The notes below the pieces were generated by a model that saw nothing but the letters and a program-made list of their open reading frames with translations, was not told where the DNA came from and did no database searches. 64,000 nucleotides of DNA from CALCKU01 sp964607445 (GTDB taxonomy: Bacteria > Pseudomonadota > Alphaproteobacteria > Caulobacterales > Maricaulaceae): NCBI GenBank assembly GCA_964607445.1, contig CAZSKN010000008.1, positions 22,166-86,165 on the forward strand. Direction: 5' to 3'. The translations under genes were made by a program, and so were the position numbers. Below, piece by piece: positions 17,440 to 26,223 of this stretch (positions are counted from its first letter, which is position 1; each line of letters opens with the position of its first letter).

Positions 17440-18510
17440 TTAACGCGGTGGCGACCACGGGCCACGCCGCCCGAATTGTGTTCGCCCGAGTGTTTTTCGA
17501 TTGTGGCGACCCGATTTAACAAATCGAGGTGGCATTTTACTTTGCGTGCCTAATTTTCCACCCCCATATTTGATCAAGGCCTCTATTCTCTTTTCTATCG
17601 GTGGGTGCGTAGCAAATGCGCCTGCAAATCCTGTACGCGGGTTTTCAAAGGCCATTTCTCGGACTTCAGCGGGCGCATTTAATTCTGCGCGTCCTGAAAT
17701 TTTCTGTAAAGCGCGTATCATTGCGTCAGGATTTTTTGTTAAATCAACCGCGCCAGCATCCGCCATATATTCCCGTTGTCGAGACAATGAAAACCGTATC
17801 AACATTGCAAATAAATATGTCAGACCAATGATAAGAAAAGCAAATAAAATCAAGGCGCCTGCATTACCGCCTCCGCTTCTGCGGTGATGTGTACTGCGGG
17901 ATAGATTCGTACGAAACATCGTCCGTACCAACCCTTCGCCGACAAAGGCAAATATCCCGACAAAAATGACAGAAATGATCAAAACACGCACATCTTTATG
18001 ACGTATATGCGACAGTTCGTGTGCGATCACGGCTTCGAGTTCTTCGTCGTCCAAATTTAGCATAAGGCCACGCGTTAAGGTAACGGTATAATTTTTATCC
18101 CGTATACCGCTCGCAAATGCATTCATCACGGGTGTTTCTATAACTTTTAATTTTGGCATAAGCTGCCCACGTGAAATGCTAAGATTTTCCAGCATTTTAT
18201 AAGCGCGCGGTTCTTCGCTTGGTGATACAGAATGAGACCGCGTTGCCATGTCTATCATGGCTTGATGACCAAAAAAGGCGACTGTGAACCATGTCCCCGC
18301 CGCTCCAAATGCTATCGGGGCGGCGGCCGGCATAGCCGATGCGGCATATTCTAGCCCTTGGGAAAATCCGTATTCGCTGGTTAACCCCGTAAATATCAGA
18401 ACAAGCGCATAGGCCAAAAACAACAAGAGAATTGGAAATAATATAAGTAAGATCACCGACCTTAAATTATTATTCCAGATGTGTGTACGAAGACCGTAAG
18501 CTTCTAACAT
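17440..18510 (-). CDS. HtpX-like M48 membrane metalloprotease
   Basis: 356 residues. Two N-terminal hydrophobic segments (about 18-40 and 58-82) precede an M48 domain with the zinc motif HELSH (164-168) and a third-ligand region around SRQREYMADAGAV. Another pair of helices (about 175-195 and 220-245) flanks the active site, as in HtpX, which removes damaged membrane proteins in the cytoplasmic membrane. The C-terminal tail is basic. It lies 43 bp downstream of lemA on the same strand. LemA/M48 pairs recur in bacteria, and a joint envelope quality-control role is inferred. Confidence 0.9.
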   Translation of the reverse strand: MLEAYGLRTHIWNNNLRSVILLILFPILLLFLAYALVLIFTGLTSEYGFSQGLEYAASAMPAAAPIAFGAAGTWFTVAFFGHQAMIDMATRSHSVSPSEEPRAYKMLENLSISRGQLMPKLKVIETPVMNAFASGIRDKNYTVTLTRGLMLNLDDEELEAVIAHELSHIRHKDVRVLIISVIFVGIFAFVGEGLVRTMFRTNLSRSTHHRRSGGGNAGALILFAFLIIGLTYLFAMLIRFSLSRQREYMADAGAVDLTKNPDAMIRALQKISGRAELNAPAEVREMAFENPRTGFAGAFATHPPIEKRIEALIKYGGGKLGTQSKMPPRFVKSGRHNRKTLGRTQFGRRGPWSPPR

Positions 18511-18553
18511 TGCCGATATGCATCCTGCGTCAGGTAGTAAATATTAGAGCTCT

Positions 18554-19114
18554 CTAAAACTGAACCTCAACAGGTTGTTGTAAGGCTTCTCGCCCTTCCG
18601 GAGCCTCAAAAAACTCACGCTCTGTAAACCCAAAAGGTCCCGCAATCAAAACGGCGGGAAATTGTTCTCGACCGGTATTATATTCTTGCACAGCATTATT
18701 ATAAAACCGTCGTGCGGCCGCAATCTTATTTTCAATATCTGCGAGTTGATCCTGGAGTTGCAGAAAATTTTCATTTGCCTTTAATTCCGGATAGGCCTCG
18801 GCAAGCGCAAAGAGTTTGCCCAAAGCTTGAGACAACATGCCTTCCGCAGCGGCTTGGGCACCCGGCGTATCCGCGCTAACAGCCATTTGCCGCGCTTTGA
18901 CGACTTCTTCAAAAGTCGTTTTTTCATGCTTGGCATATCCCTTTACAGTATTGACGAGTTGCGGGACAAGATCTTGACGCTGCTTAAGCTGAACCTCAAT
19001 ATCCGACCATGCCTGATTACACGTCTGGCGCAAGGCAACCAAGCGATTGTAAATTCCGATAAGTATAACGGCTAACAGCACGATTATACCTAAAATAACC
19101 AGTAAAACTTCCAT
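18554..19114 (-). CDS. lemA: LemA family protein
   Basis: 186 residues: one N-terminal transmembrane helix (about 2-22), then a long helical coiled region beginning YNRLVALRQTCNQAWSDIEVQLKQR and containing LVPQLVNTVKGYAKHE, the LemA signature, and the FYNNAVQEYNTGREQFPAVLIAG segment. The biochemical role of LemA proteins is not settled; frequent pairing with M48 proteases, as here, suggests a scaffold for membrane proteolysis. The ATG at 19114 has AGGGGA upstream; a longer in-frame reading to 19171 lacks a ribosome site. Probably the first gene of a lemA-M48 operon. Confidence 0.92.
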   Translation of the reverse strand: MEVLLVILGIIVLLAVILIGIYNRLVALRQTCNQAWSDIEVQLKQRQDLVPQLVNTVKGYAKHEKTTFEEVVKARQMAVSADTPGAQAAAEGMLSQALGKLFALAEAYPELKANENFLQLQDQLADIENKIAAARRFYNNAVQEYNTGREQFPAVLIAGPFGFTEREFFEAPEGREALQQPVEVQF

Positions 19115-19234
19115 ATTAAGTCCCCTAAACGACATCTTAGCTTGTATTATCATAGCGGAAGACGCGATCAAAAAACAAGCTTTTACTCAAAACAATAGCT
19201 GCGAATTACATTATAAGAACCCGAGCTTGAGGGT

Positions 19235-21481
19235 TCATTTTAGTCTTTTATCGGGTGCAAATACACCGGCTCTTGAAAACCCTCGCGGTGCCATTCGGCC
19301 AGCTTGTGCGCGCTTACCCTCTAAAAGCGTCCAATCCGGAACACTATTTCGACGTCCGGCATTGTCGATAAATGTTAAACCCGCCTCCGGATCAAATGTT
19401 GTGATATCGGCCAACCCACCATCTTTAAACTTTTGTAATCTAACGCCCTTTCCGCGCCCCATTTGGGGGAGTTCTTCAAGGTCGAAAATCAATATTTTTC
19501 GATTATGCCCTATAGACGCTAATTTCGGCCCTGTAACTTCCACACACCGCAAAGCTTCGACGTCACCGCGGACATTAAGAGTTTTACGACCACCTTTTGT
19601 AGAGGCCACAATATCTTTTTCCAGAACCCTAAACCCATACCCATCTGAACTGGCGATAAGTAACTCGCGTTCAGGGTCATGCACAAACAGCCCCACAGGC
19701 ACATGATCATCTTCCAGATCAATCATTAATCGGACAGGCTCCCCATTCCCCCGTCCACCCGGTAATTTATCAACGGAAAGTGTGTAAAACTTACCATTAG
19801 ACCCAAAGAGAATAATTTTTTCCGTGGTAAAGGTTGGAACAATAAAAGCTTCTTTATCACCTTCTTTGTATTTTATCATTGACCGGTCTTCAATTTTACC
19901 CTTCATGGACCTTATCCAGCCCTTTTCAGATAAAACAACTGTGACCGGTTCTCGGGTGATAAAGGCCGTTGCCAGATCAATCTCAATATCAGGTTGGTCT
20001 GCAAATCCGGAACGCCGCTTATCGTCTTTAAACGTCGTCTTTAACGTCTTTAATTGCTCTGCAATGGCTTTCCATTGTAAATCATCCGACCCCAATAATG
20101 TCTCTATCTCTTTTTTCTCCAAAGCGAGCCCATCATATTCAGTTTTTATTTCGATCTCTTGTAATTTGTTCAAGGCGCGCAAACGCATATTTAAAATGGC
20201 GTCCGCTTGTCGGTCCGTAAGTGCAAAAACCTTTATTAATTCGTCTTTGGGCTTATCTTCATACCGGATAATCCGAATAACTTCGTCAAGATTTAGAAAG
20301 GCGATCATATAGCCGTCTAAAACGTTCATTCGATCTTCAATTTTACCCAATCTCTGACGTGAACGTCTTTGCAAGACGTCGCGTCGATGATCCAAAAACG
20401 ACTGGATAACTTCACGTAAATTCATCACGCGCGGCGTCCGGTTGGCGTCCAAAACATTCATATTTAGCGAGACGCGGGTTTCAAGATCCGTGAGCTTGAA
20501 CAGGCTCTCCATCAACATGTCCGCTTCGATGTTTTTACTCTTTGGCTCCAGCACTATGCGTACATCTTCCGCCGATTCATCACGCACATCCGCCAACCAA
20601 GGTATCTTCTTGGACTCAATCGCCTCCGCCAATTTTTCAATCAATCGGGATTTTTGCACCTGATAGGGTATTTCAGTGACAATGACTTGCCATTGTCCGC
20701 GCCCTACATCTTCCTTGAACCAACGGGCTCTTACCTTAAATCCGCCCCGCCCGGTCGCATATGCTTCCAGCATATTGGCATGCGGTTCGACAATGATACC
20801 GCCAGTCGGAAAGTCAGGCCCTTTTATATGGTCCATCAAGGTTTCAATTCGAGCGCGCGGCGCCTTGATAAGATGCAGGGCCGCATTGCATATCTCGGTC
20901 AAATTATGGGGCGGAATAGATGTTGCCATCCCCACGGCGATGCCCGTGGCCCCATTGGCCAAAAGGTTTGGAAACCCGCCCGGCAGAACGACAGGTTCTT
21001 GATCTTCCTCATTATAAGTCGCCGTGAAATCGACGGCGTCTTCGTCAATACCTTCGAGCAAGGCAACCCCTGCGGCTGTCATCTTGGCTTCGGTATACCG
21101 CATAGCCGCGGCGCTATCGCCGTCAATATTCCCGAAATTCCCTTGTCCATCCACAAGCGGATAACGCGCTGAAAAGCTTTGAGAGAGCTTAACGAGAGCA
21201 TCATAAATCGACGCATCACCATGGGGGTGGTATTGCCCCATCACATCTCCGACGATACGCGCACATTTTTTATGAGCATTTTCAGGATTTAGTTTTAACT
21301 GCCGCATGGCATATAAAATCCGTCTGTGAACGGGCTTTAAACCATCGCGCACATCCGGCAAGGCACGCATTGTAATGGTTGACAAAGCATAGGCCAGATA
21401 GCGCGAAGACAAGGCCGTATCTATATGTTCTTCAATAATCGCGTTCTCGCCCGGGAGACCGTTATCTGTCGTTGTCGTCAT
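19235..21481 (-). CDS. parC: DNA topoisomerase IV subunit A
   Basis: 748-residue breakage-reunion subunit that decatenates daughter chromosomes with ParE. The catalytic tyrosine is in AAMRYTEAKM (Y129) and the quinolone-target helix reads HPHGDASIYDALV (A90, D94, matching E. coli Ser80 and Glu84). The N-terminal domain is followed by a coiled-coil and a C-terminal beta-propeller-like region (from about 510). Length and spacing fit ParC rather than GyrA: the tail is short and a strict GyrA box was not seen. It sits downstream of recO in the conserved alphaproteobacterial block; a 14-bp tandem repeat lies between them. Confidence 0.93.
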   Translation of the reverse strand: MTTTTDNGLPGENAIIEEHIDTALSSRYLAYALSTITMRALPDVRDGLKPVHRRILYAMRQLKLNPENAHKKCARIVGDVMGQYHPHGDASIYDALVKLSQSFSARYPLVDGQGNFGNIDGDSAAAMRYTEAKMTAAGVALLEGIDEDAVDFTATYNEEDQEPVVLPGGFPNLLANGATGIAVGMATSIPPHNLTEICNAALHLIKAPRARIETLMDHIKGPDFPTGGIIVEPHANMLEAYATGRGGFKVRARWFKEDVGRGQWQVIVTEIPYQVQKSRLIEKLAEAIESKKIPWLADVRDESAEDVRIVLEPKSKNIEADMLMESLFKLTDLETRVSLNMNVLDANRTPRVMNLREVIQSFLDHRRDVLQRRSRQRLGKIEDRMNVLDGYMIAFLNLDEVIRIIRYEDKPKDELIKVFALTDRQADAILNMRLRALNKLQEIEIKTEYDGLALEKKEIETLLGSDDLQWKAIAEQLKTLKTTFKDDKRRSGFADQPDIEIDLATAFITREPVTVVLSEKGWIRSMKGKIEDRSMIKYKEGDKEAFIVPTFTTEKIILFGSNGKFYTLSVDKLPGGRGNGEPVRLMIDLEDDHVPVGLFVHDPERELLIASSDGYGFRVLEKDIVASTKGGRKTLNVRGDVEALRCVEVTGPKLASIGHNRKILIFDLEELPQMGRGKGVRLQKFKDGGLADITTFDPEAGLTFIDNAGRRNSVPDWTLLEGKRAQAGRMAPRGFSRAGVFAPDKRLK

Positions 21482-21596
21482 AGCTATAAAATCATCCGAA
21501 TTAGACCCCTAATCGGAAAGAATTTCCGCTGATTCGGGCTATGTCGCAAAGGGCATAAATTATAATTTAAAAATATGTCCTGTAGATTTCAGTCTC

Positions 21597-21638
21597 TTAT
21601 CTCATTTCACCTATTTCATGTCACTTATTCCATGTCAC
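21597..21638. repeat. 14-bp tandem repeat, three units, between recO and parC
   Basis: Three adjacent 14-base units (21597-21610, 21611-21624, 21625-21638) read on the plus strand as ttatctcatttcac, ctatttcatgtcac and ttattccatgtcac. A similar 13-base stretch occurs at 21682-21694 inside the last codons of recO. Confidence 0.75.
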
Positions 21639-21662
21639 CGACCCCACATCATCTATTGCATA

Positions 21663-22424
21663 TCAAGCGTGGGATGTCGGGTTTTCCATGTCACTTGCAT
21701 ATCCCATTTCTTTTAGACGGGAAAACATATAGGCGCGCGCCTCGGGCAATGTTTTATTCACACCCCATTGCACCCGTGTTTCTAGAAAATATCCGGTAAG
21801 GCGTAATCCGGCGGTTACATCATCAGGTGTAATCTCGGCTGCATGTCCCTTTAAAAACAGAGGTAGGGTAAGGAGCTTATCTTTGTAAGGCTGTGCAGCC
21901 TCTTCACACACTGCCCGCCCAGAACGCGGAGACACATAGGTAAGGTTTTCCAACTGCCCTGTGGCCACGCATTGTTTAAGGTCAAGACCATAGCCCATTG
22001 CCGTGAGCAAACCGGCCTCCCAACGAATAAATAAGGCCGGCCATATATCCGGATCATGCATGTTTTGCAAAACGATTTCAAACGCATCATACACAGATGG
22101 AAACGCCTCGCGTTCCGGCAGGGTTTCGCGCGCAATCGCACACAGCGCGTTTAATCCGGTAAGAGACAGACGATCATCCATAAATTCGGCAGATCGAGAA
22201 CTTATGGCTTCGACAGCAAAATAACCTAAATGTTCTGATAAGCGTGCGCGCCAATCCAGTTGCACCAAATTTCCGGCCTGTAGAACCGGGCGTAACCGTC
22301 GGCCTACGCCGCCGCGAACCAAGCCGAGGTGTCGTCCCCGTTCGCGTGTAAAAACCTCAACAATAGCAGACGTTTCTCCGTGTTTTTTAACAGAGAGTAT
22401 ATAGCCTTCACCTTGCCAATCCAT
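21663..22424 (-). CDS. recO: DNA repair protein RecO
   Basis: 253-residue mediator of the RecFOR pathway that helps load RecA on SSB-coated gaps. The N-terminal OB-fold starts WQGEGYILSVKKHGETSAIVEVFTRERGRH, and GLVRGGVGRRLRPVLQAGN is the typical family segment; the C-terminal helical part ends with LRLTGYFLETRVQW. No CxxC zinc pair is evident. The final residues (SDMENPTSHA) are encoded by sequence that resembles the neighbouring 14-bp repeat, so the tail may be repeat-derived. Located between the inserted secreted-protein gene and parC. Confidence 0.92.
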   Translation of the reverse strand: MDWQGEGYILSVKKHGETSAIVEVFTRERGRHLGLVRGGVGRRLRPVLQAGNLVQLDWRARLSEHLGYFAVEAISSRSAEFMDDRLSLTGLNALCAIARETLPEREAFPSVYDAFEIVLQNMHDPDIWPALFIRWEAGLLTAMGYGLDLKQCVATGQLENLTYVSPRSGRAVCEEAAQPYKDKLLTLPLFLKGHAAEITPDDVTAGLRLTGYFLETRVQWGVNKTLPEARAYMFSRLKEMGYASDMENPTSHA

Positions 22425-22506
22425 GCCGTCAGCCTTTGCTTAGAGAGATGTCAAAAGACTCACTCGCACACATGTAACCTTGTCAGCCCAAATGGGGCAA
22501 GGTGTT

Positions 22507-23388
22507 TTAAGGCGTATATATTGTATATGTCACATCGGCACCGATAGTTCCGGTTCCTAATGAAAAATCATAACGACTGGCGGTGCGCCTATTAGACCCG
22601 CTGTCTGCACTATCGGAAAAGGCGTACCGAATATTAAATGAAACAGATTGTTCTAAAATACTACCGCGGGATCGGGCTGTGCGACGTCCGCCGTCAAAAA
22701 ACTTTACGGGCCCGCCATTCATATCCCCAAGGTCATTGATGTTTCTATCAATACCCGTACCGCCAACTTGTGGCGTTTGAGCCGCATCCCCCCAACGTCC
22801 GGCTCCGGACCCACCGCGGCGGTTTATTCGCGCTCTAAATCCGATGTTTTCCAGACTATAATCCGCGAAATCACCCGATGTCGATAAATTCGTACTTTCA
22901 GCAAATACATCAAAGGCAACATTCGAGGCGACTAAAAACCGGGATACATTACGCGCATTGCGAATATTAAGATCTGTCTCATCGGCTAAACCAAAGGCCG
23001 TAAGCCGGTCTGTATCTTCCAGATAGTCGACATCCCCACCTCTGGCTCTTGAATTAAAGTTCCCACCGCTAACCTCGTCGGTAATAATCAGACGGGACGC
23101 GCCGCCAGAAAAGTCATGTCCGGGGTCAAAGCCACTATTCGAATTCACCACGAATCCATCTAAATCGATCAAATCCGGAGCCGCTTGCCCGCTTGTGTCC
23201 GGCGTCAATAAGTTGAAATCTACAACGACAGGCGCAGTCCCGCCATTGGTTTCATCATTGGAGGCCGCGATAACAATAACAACAGATTGAGCCTGTAAAA
23301 ATGGCCTGTCAATAACACTGGCAATCGCGAACGACGGCCATGTAACGCCAAGGGCGATACCCGAAATAATAATATTTTTTTTCCACAT
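22507..23388 (-). CDS. Secreted beta-rich protein of unknown function (paralogue of 44212-45069)
   Basis: 293 residues with a Sec signal peptide (about 1-23, ending AIAS). The mature part is Gly/Ser/Asn/Asp-rich with no recognised domain. It aligns by eye with the 285-residue protein at 44212-45069 over the C-terminal ~170 residues: SGDFADYSLENIGFRARI against SGDFRDTIGLEDIRLRSSI, INDLGDMNG against VDDLGDLTG, and FSLGTGTIGADVTYTIY against LSLGVGALDVDIVFDF. Both end in an alternating hydrophobic strand, as chaperone-usher pilus subunits do. It interrupts the usual era-recO adjacency. A surface or pilus-like subunit is inferred; no function is established. Confidence 0.7.
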   Translation of the reverse strand: MWKKNIIISGIALGVTWPSFAIASVIDRPFLQAQSVVIVIAASNDETNGGTAPVVVDFNLLTPDTSGQAAPDLIDLDGFVVNSNSGFDPGHDFSGGASRLIITDEVSGGNFNSRARGGDVDYLEDTDRLTAFGLADETDLNIRNARNVSRFLVASNVAFDVFAESTNLSTSGDFADYSLENIGFRARINRRGGSGAGRWGDAAQTPQVGGTGIDRNINDLGDMNGGPVKFFDGGRRTARSRGSILEQSVSFNIRYAFSDSADSGSNRRTASRYDFSLGTGTIGADVTYTIYTP

Positions 23389-23470
23389 AATAAAATAAAC
23401 ATATCAGACCGATTTTAAATTTTATTATAAAATCATCCTTTATTTTTATTTACTAAAAACCCTTAACAAT

Positions 23471-23525
23471 ATCTAAACATCGAATTCAAGACCATTGCCC
23501 GCATAACGCGCCCTGTCATTAATCC
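23471..23525. repeat. 55-bp copy A flanking gap 2
   Basis: Identical to 23626-23680 beyond the N gap. An unmerged contig-end overlap, as at gap 1. Confidence 0.9.
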
Positions 23526-23625
23526 NNNNNNNNNNNNNNNNNNNNNNNNNNNNNNNNNNNNNNNNNNNNNNNNNNNNNNNNNNNNNNNNNNNNNNNNNNN
23601 NNNNNNNNNNNNNNNNNNNNNNNNN
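23526..23625. other. Scaffold gap 2 (100 N)
   Basis: Exactly 100 N just past the era stop codon. Collapsing the flanking duplicate leaves era intact and continuous with the upstream region of the secreted-protein gene. Confidence 0.99.
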
Positions 23626-23680
23626 ATCTAAACATCGAATTCAAGACCATTGCCCGCATAACGCGCCCTGTCATTAATCC
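23626..23680. repeat. 55-bp copy B flanking gap 2 (includes era 3' end)
   Basis: Second copy of the 55-base overlap. It contains the last codons and stop of era, so the copy at 23471-23525 also looks like an era tail. Confidence 0.9.
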
Positions 23681-24665
23681 AGTTCGCTCGCACTTTCACA
23701 AATAGAAATAGATGCACCTTCACGCCCAACCAATCCTGCATATCATGTCGAGATTGCGCACCAATGTCTTTTATTGTACGTCCACCTTTGCCTAATACAA
23801 TTGGTTTTTGACTATCGCGCCTTACAAAAATCACTTGTTCAATCCGAATGGAACCGTCCTTCTGACGTTTCCAACTTTCTGTTTCAACAGTCGAGGCATA
23901 AGGTAATTCATCATGCAATCGCAAAAACAGTTTTTCCCGTGTAATTTCCGCAGCCATTAAACGTGATGGAATATCCGCCGCTTGATCGGGCGGATATAAA
24001 TATGGGCCTATAGGCATGGCATTAATGAGTGCCTTACCCAGCGTTTCAATTCCGTCTTGGTTTAGAGCCGAGATTAAAAATATCTCTGAATACACATTTG
24101 TTTTATCAAAAATGGCAATCAGTTCGAGCAACTTCTCCCTTTCCAATTCGTCAATTTTATTGAGCGCCAGATATGTGTATGTGCCGCCCCGGCGTTTTAA
24201 TCCGTCTGTGACCCGGTAGGTATCATCAACGGATAACCTGTCTTGCGCGCTGCCCTGCCCGTGTAACTGTCTAAAATAGGCCGGGGCATCGACGACATGG
24301 ACGCTAGCATTGGCATCTTCCGCGCCTGTCCAAGCGGCATGCACCATAGATCGGCCTAAACGGTCGCTATCTTTTGCTTTAAATATTCCCGGCGTGTCCA
24401 CCAAAACGATCTGGGCATTTGCTAACATAGCAATCCCCCGGATTTGAAATCGGGTTGTTTGCACTTTATGGGTTACAATAGAGACCTTTTCCCCAACCAG
24501 AGCATTTACCAATGTCGATTTACCTGCATTGGGCGCGCCAATAATCGCTGCAAACCCAGACCGAGTTTGAGATTTAGCTATAGCTGCATCCTGTTCCGCT
24601 AATAGACTTTGACGGGGTGTTTCACCTACTTGTTTTTGCAGCTCTGGGCGTGGGGGTTTTGTCAC
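23628..24665 (-). CDS. era: GTPase Era
   Basis: GTPase that binds 16S rRNA and assists 30S assembly and cell-cycle progression. The 345 residues show G1 GAPNAGKST (43-51), G3 DTPG, G4 NKID and a C-terminal KH RNA-binding domain with VLGKGGRTIKDIG. The GTG start at 24665 gives an N-terminal extension of about 35 residues before the G domain; the ribosome site is weak and a later start cannot be excluded. Its stop codon is 3 bases from gap 2. Downstream of rnc in the conserved lepB-rnc-era order. Confidence 0.95.
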   Translation of the reverse strand: MTKPPRPELQKQVGETPRQSLLAEQDAAIAKSQTRSGFAAIIGAPNAGKSTLVNALVGEKVSIVTHKVQTTRFQIRGIAMLANAQIVLVDTPGIFKAKDSDRLGRSMVHAAWTGAEDANASVHVVDAPAYFRQLHGQGSAQDRLSVDDTYRVTDGLKRRGGTYTYLALNKIDELEREKLLELIAIFDKTNVYSEIFLISALNQDGIETLGKALINAMPIGPYLYPPDQAADIPSRLMAAEITREKLFLRLHDELPYASTVETESWKRQKDGSIRIEQVIFVRRDSQKPIVLGKGGRTIKDIGAQSRHDMQDWLGVKVHLFLFVKVRANWINDRARYAGNGLEFDV

Positions 24666-24707
24666 GGCTGTATAGTCATAGTGTTGTGTCCGGCATGTGT
24701 ACCCTCA

Positions 24708-25400
24708 TTAACTGGGCCAATTTTCTATAAGGTGTGTTGCTGCGTAACGTTCGGCATCTTTTTTCGATTTTCCGGTACCCTGAGCCTTACCGATCCCCTC
24801 CACAGCCACTTCAATGACAAATAGGGGACGATGATCAGGGCCGGACCGATCTATGACGTGATAAACAGGGACCCCGCCTCCGGAACTTGACGCGCGTTCT
24901 TGTAATTCCGTCTTGGGATCTTTGGCTGAAATTGTTGCAACTTTTTCAATCTCTGACGCCCAAAACTCATCAAAAAAAGCCCATGTCGCGTCTAACCCGC
25001 CATCGAGATATAGCGCTGCCAATAGAGATTCGCAGGCATCTCCAAGGATAGAAGTCTTATCCCGTCCACCCTGCTTGTCTTCCGCAGTTGACATGAGCAA
25101 AGCGTCACCCAATCCGATTTTAAGTGCGATACGCGCACAGGTTTCCTTACGGACTAACGCATTCAGGCGTCGAGCTAAGGCACCTTCATCATCAGGAATA
25201 AGGTCATAAATGCGTTTTGCCGTCATCAAGCCTAACACCCGATCTCCTAAAAATTCCAATCGTTCATTATCTTTACGTTTACGTCGTCCATCTCCATAGG
25301 AAGAATGGGTTAGCGCGGTTATGGCTAAGGTTTTATCTTTGAAAACGTAATTTATGCGAGTTTCTAGATCTGTGAGGCGACGTAGGGGAATCTCAGTCAT
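24708..25400 (-). CDS. rnc: Ribonuclease III
   Basis: Double-strand-specific endoribonuclease that processes rRNA precursors and structured mRNAs. The 230 residues contain the catalytic signature NERLEFLGDRVLGL (about 40-53) and the second acidic cluster GDACESLLAALYLDGG, followed by a dsRNA-binding domain (about 155-228) ending KKDAERYAATHLIENW. Its start overlaps the lepB stop by 4 bases (ATGA), so lepB-rnc are translationally coupled. Confidence 0.96.
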   Translation of the reverse strand: MTEIPLRRLTDLETRINYVFKDKTLAITALTHSSYGDGRRKRKDNERLEFLGDRVLGLMTAKRIYDLIPDDEGALARRLNALVRKETCARIALKIGLGDALLMSTAEDKQGGRDKTSILGDACESLLAALYLDGGLDATWAFFDEFWASEIEKVATISAKDPKTELQERASSSGGGVPVYHVIDRSGPDHRPLFVIEVAVEGIGKAQGTGKSKKDAERYAATHLIENWPS

Positions 25401-26209
25401 TCTATGGCCTTAAAAAAGCGATTTTTTCTTAAGTTAGCCCACGTCCAAGGTTTAAAAATAGAAAAATTATCATTTATAGATAATAATACAATAGTGGCTT
25501 TGCCCATTAAATTCTCTGCAGGTACATAACCCGCGCCGCCTCCGCGCGTCGGTACACGACTGTCGGCAGAGCGGTCACGGTTATCGCCCATGAAAAAATA
25601 ATGACCTGCCGGAACAATATATGTCGATGTATTATCCGATTTACCCGCCGGATCAATATCATAAATAAAATGTCCCGCATTATTATCGCTAAAATATTCT
25701 TGAAGCCGTGTGGCCGATTCACGTTTCTGACCTGAGGTCAATCGCGTTTCCACCCCAACAACTTCGGTTTCCACACTAACGCCGTTAAGATATAATCGCC
25801 CATCAATGATTTGAATTTCGTCTCCGGGCAATCCAACAAGACGTTTTATAAAATTTTTATTCTGCCCCTTTGGCCGGAAGACAATCACATCACCCCGTAG
25901 AGGCTTACGTTCAAATAAACGTCCCTTGGAAATTGGAAAAGGCAAAGGTGTGGCTGCAAATTTTCCATATCCCAATGAATATTTGGTCGTAATAATATAG
26001 TCGCCCTTCACCAACCCGGGTTCCATCGACCCTGACGGTATATGGAAAGGTTGAAATATGAATGTGCGTATAATCAAGGCTAACCCTAAAGCCCAAATAA
26101 ATGTCGAAAGGCTTTCTCGAAATTCTGACTTCGAAGATGTCGTCGAATTATCGGGCCTCTCAGACTCTTTGACTGAGTTTGCGTCATTTTTGGATGTATT
26201 ATCGGACAT
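25397..26209 (-). CDS. lepB: Signal peptidase I
   Basis: Inner-membrane serine protease that removes Sec signal peptides on the periplasmic side. 270 residues: a hydrophilic N-terminal tail (1-35), one transmembrane helix (about 36-55), then box B FHIPSGSMEPGL with the nucleophile Ser61, box D FIKRLVGLPGDEI with the general-base Lys122, and box E GDNRDRSADSR. It overlaps rnc by 4 bases and follows acpS by 14 bp. It would process the several secreted proteins predicted in this window. Confidence 0.96.
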   Translation of the reverse strand: MSDNTSKNDANSVKESERPDNSTTSSKSEFRESLSTFIWALGLALIIRTFIFQPFHIPSGSMEPGLVKGDYIITTKYSLGYGKFAATPLPFPISKGRLFERKPLRGDVIVFRPKGQNKNFIKRLVGLPGDEIQIIDGRLYLNGVSVETEVVGVETRLTSGQKRESATRLQEYFSDNNAGHFIYDIDPAGKSDNTSTYIVPAGHYFFMGDNRDRSADSRVPTRGGGAGYVPAENLMGKATIVLLSINDNFSIFKPWTWANLRKNRFFKAIE

Positions 26210-26223
26210 TTAGAGGATCAAAT

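Noticed and set aside
20654..21172. 172-residue frame opposite parC
   Set aside because: Antisense shadow of ParC.
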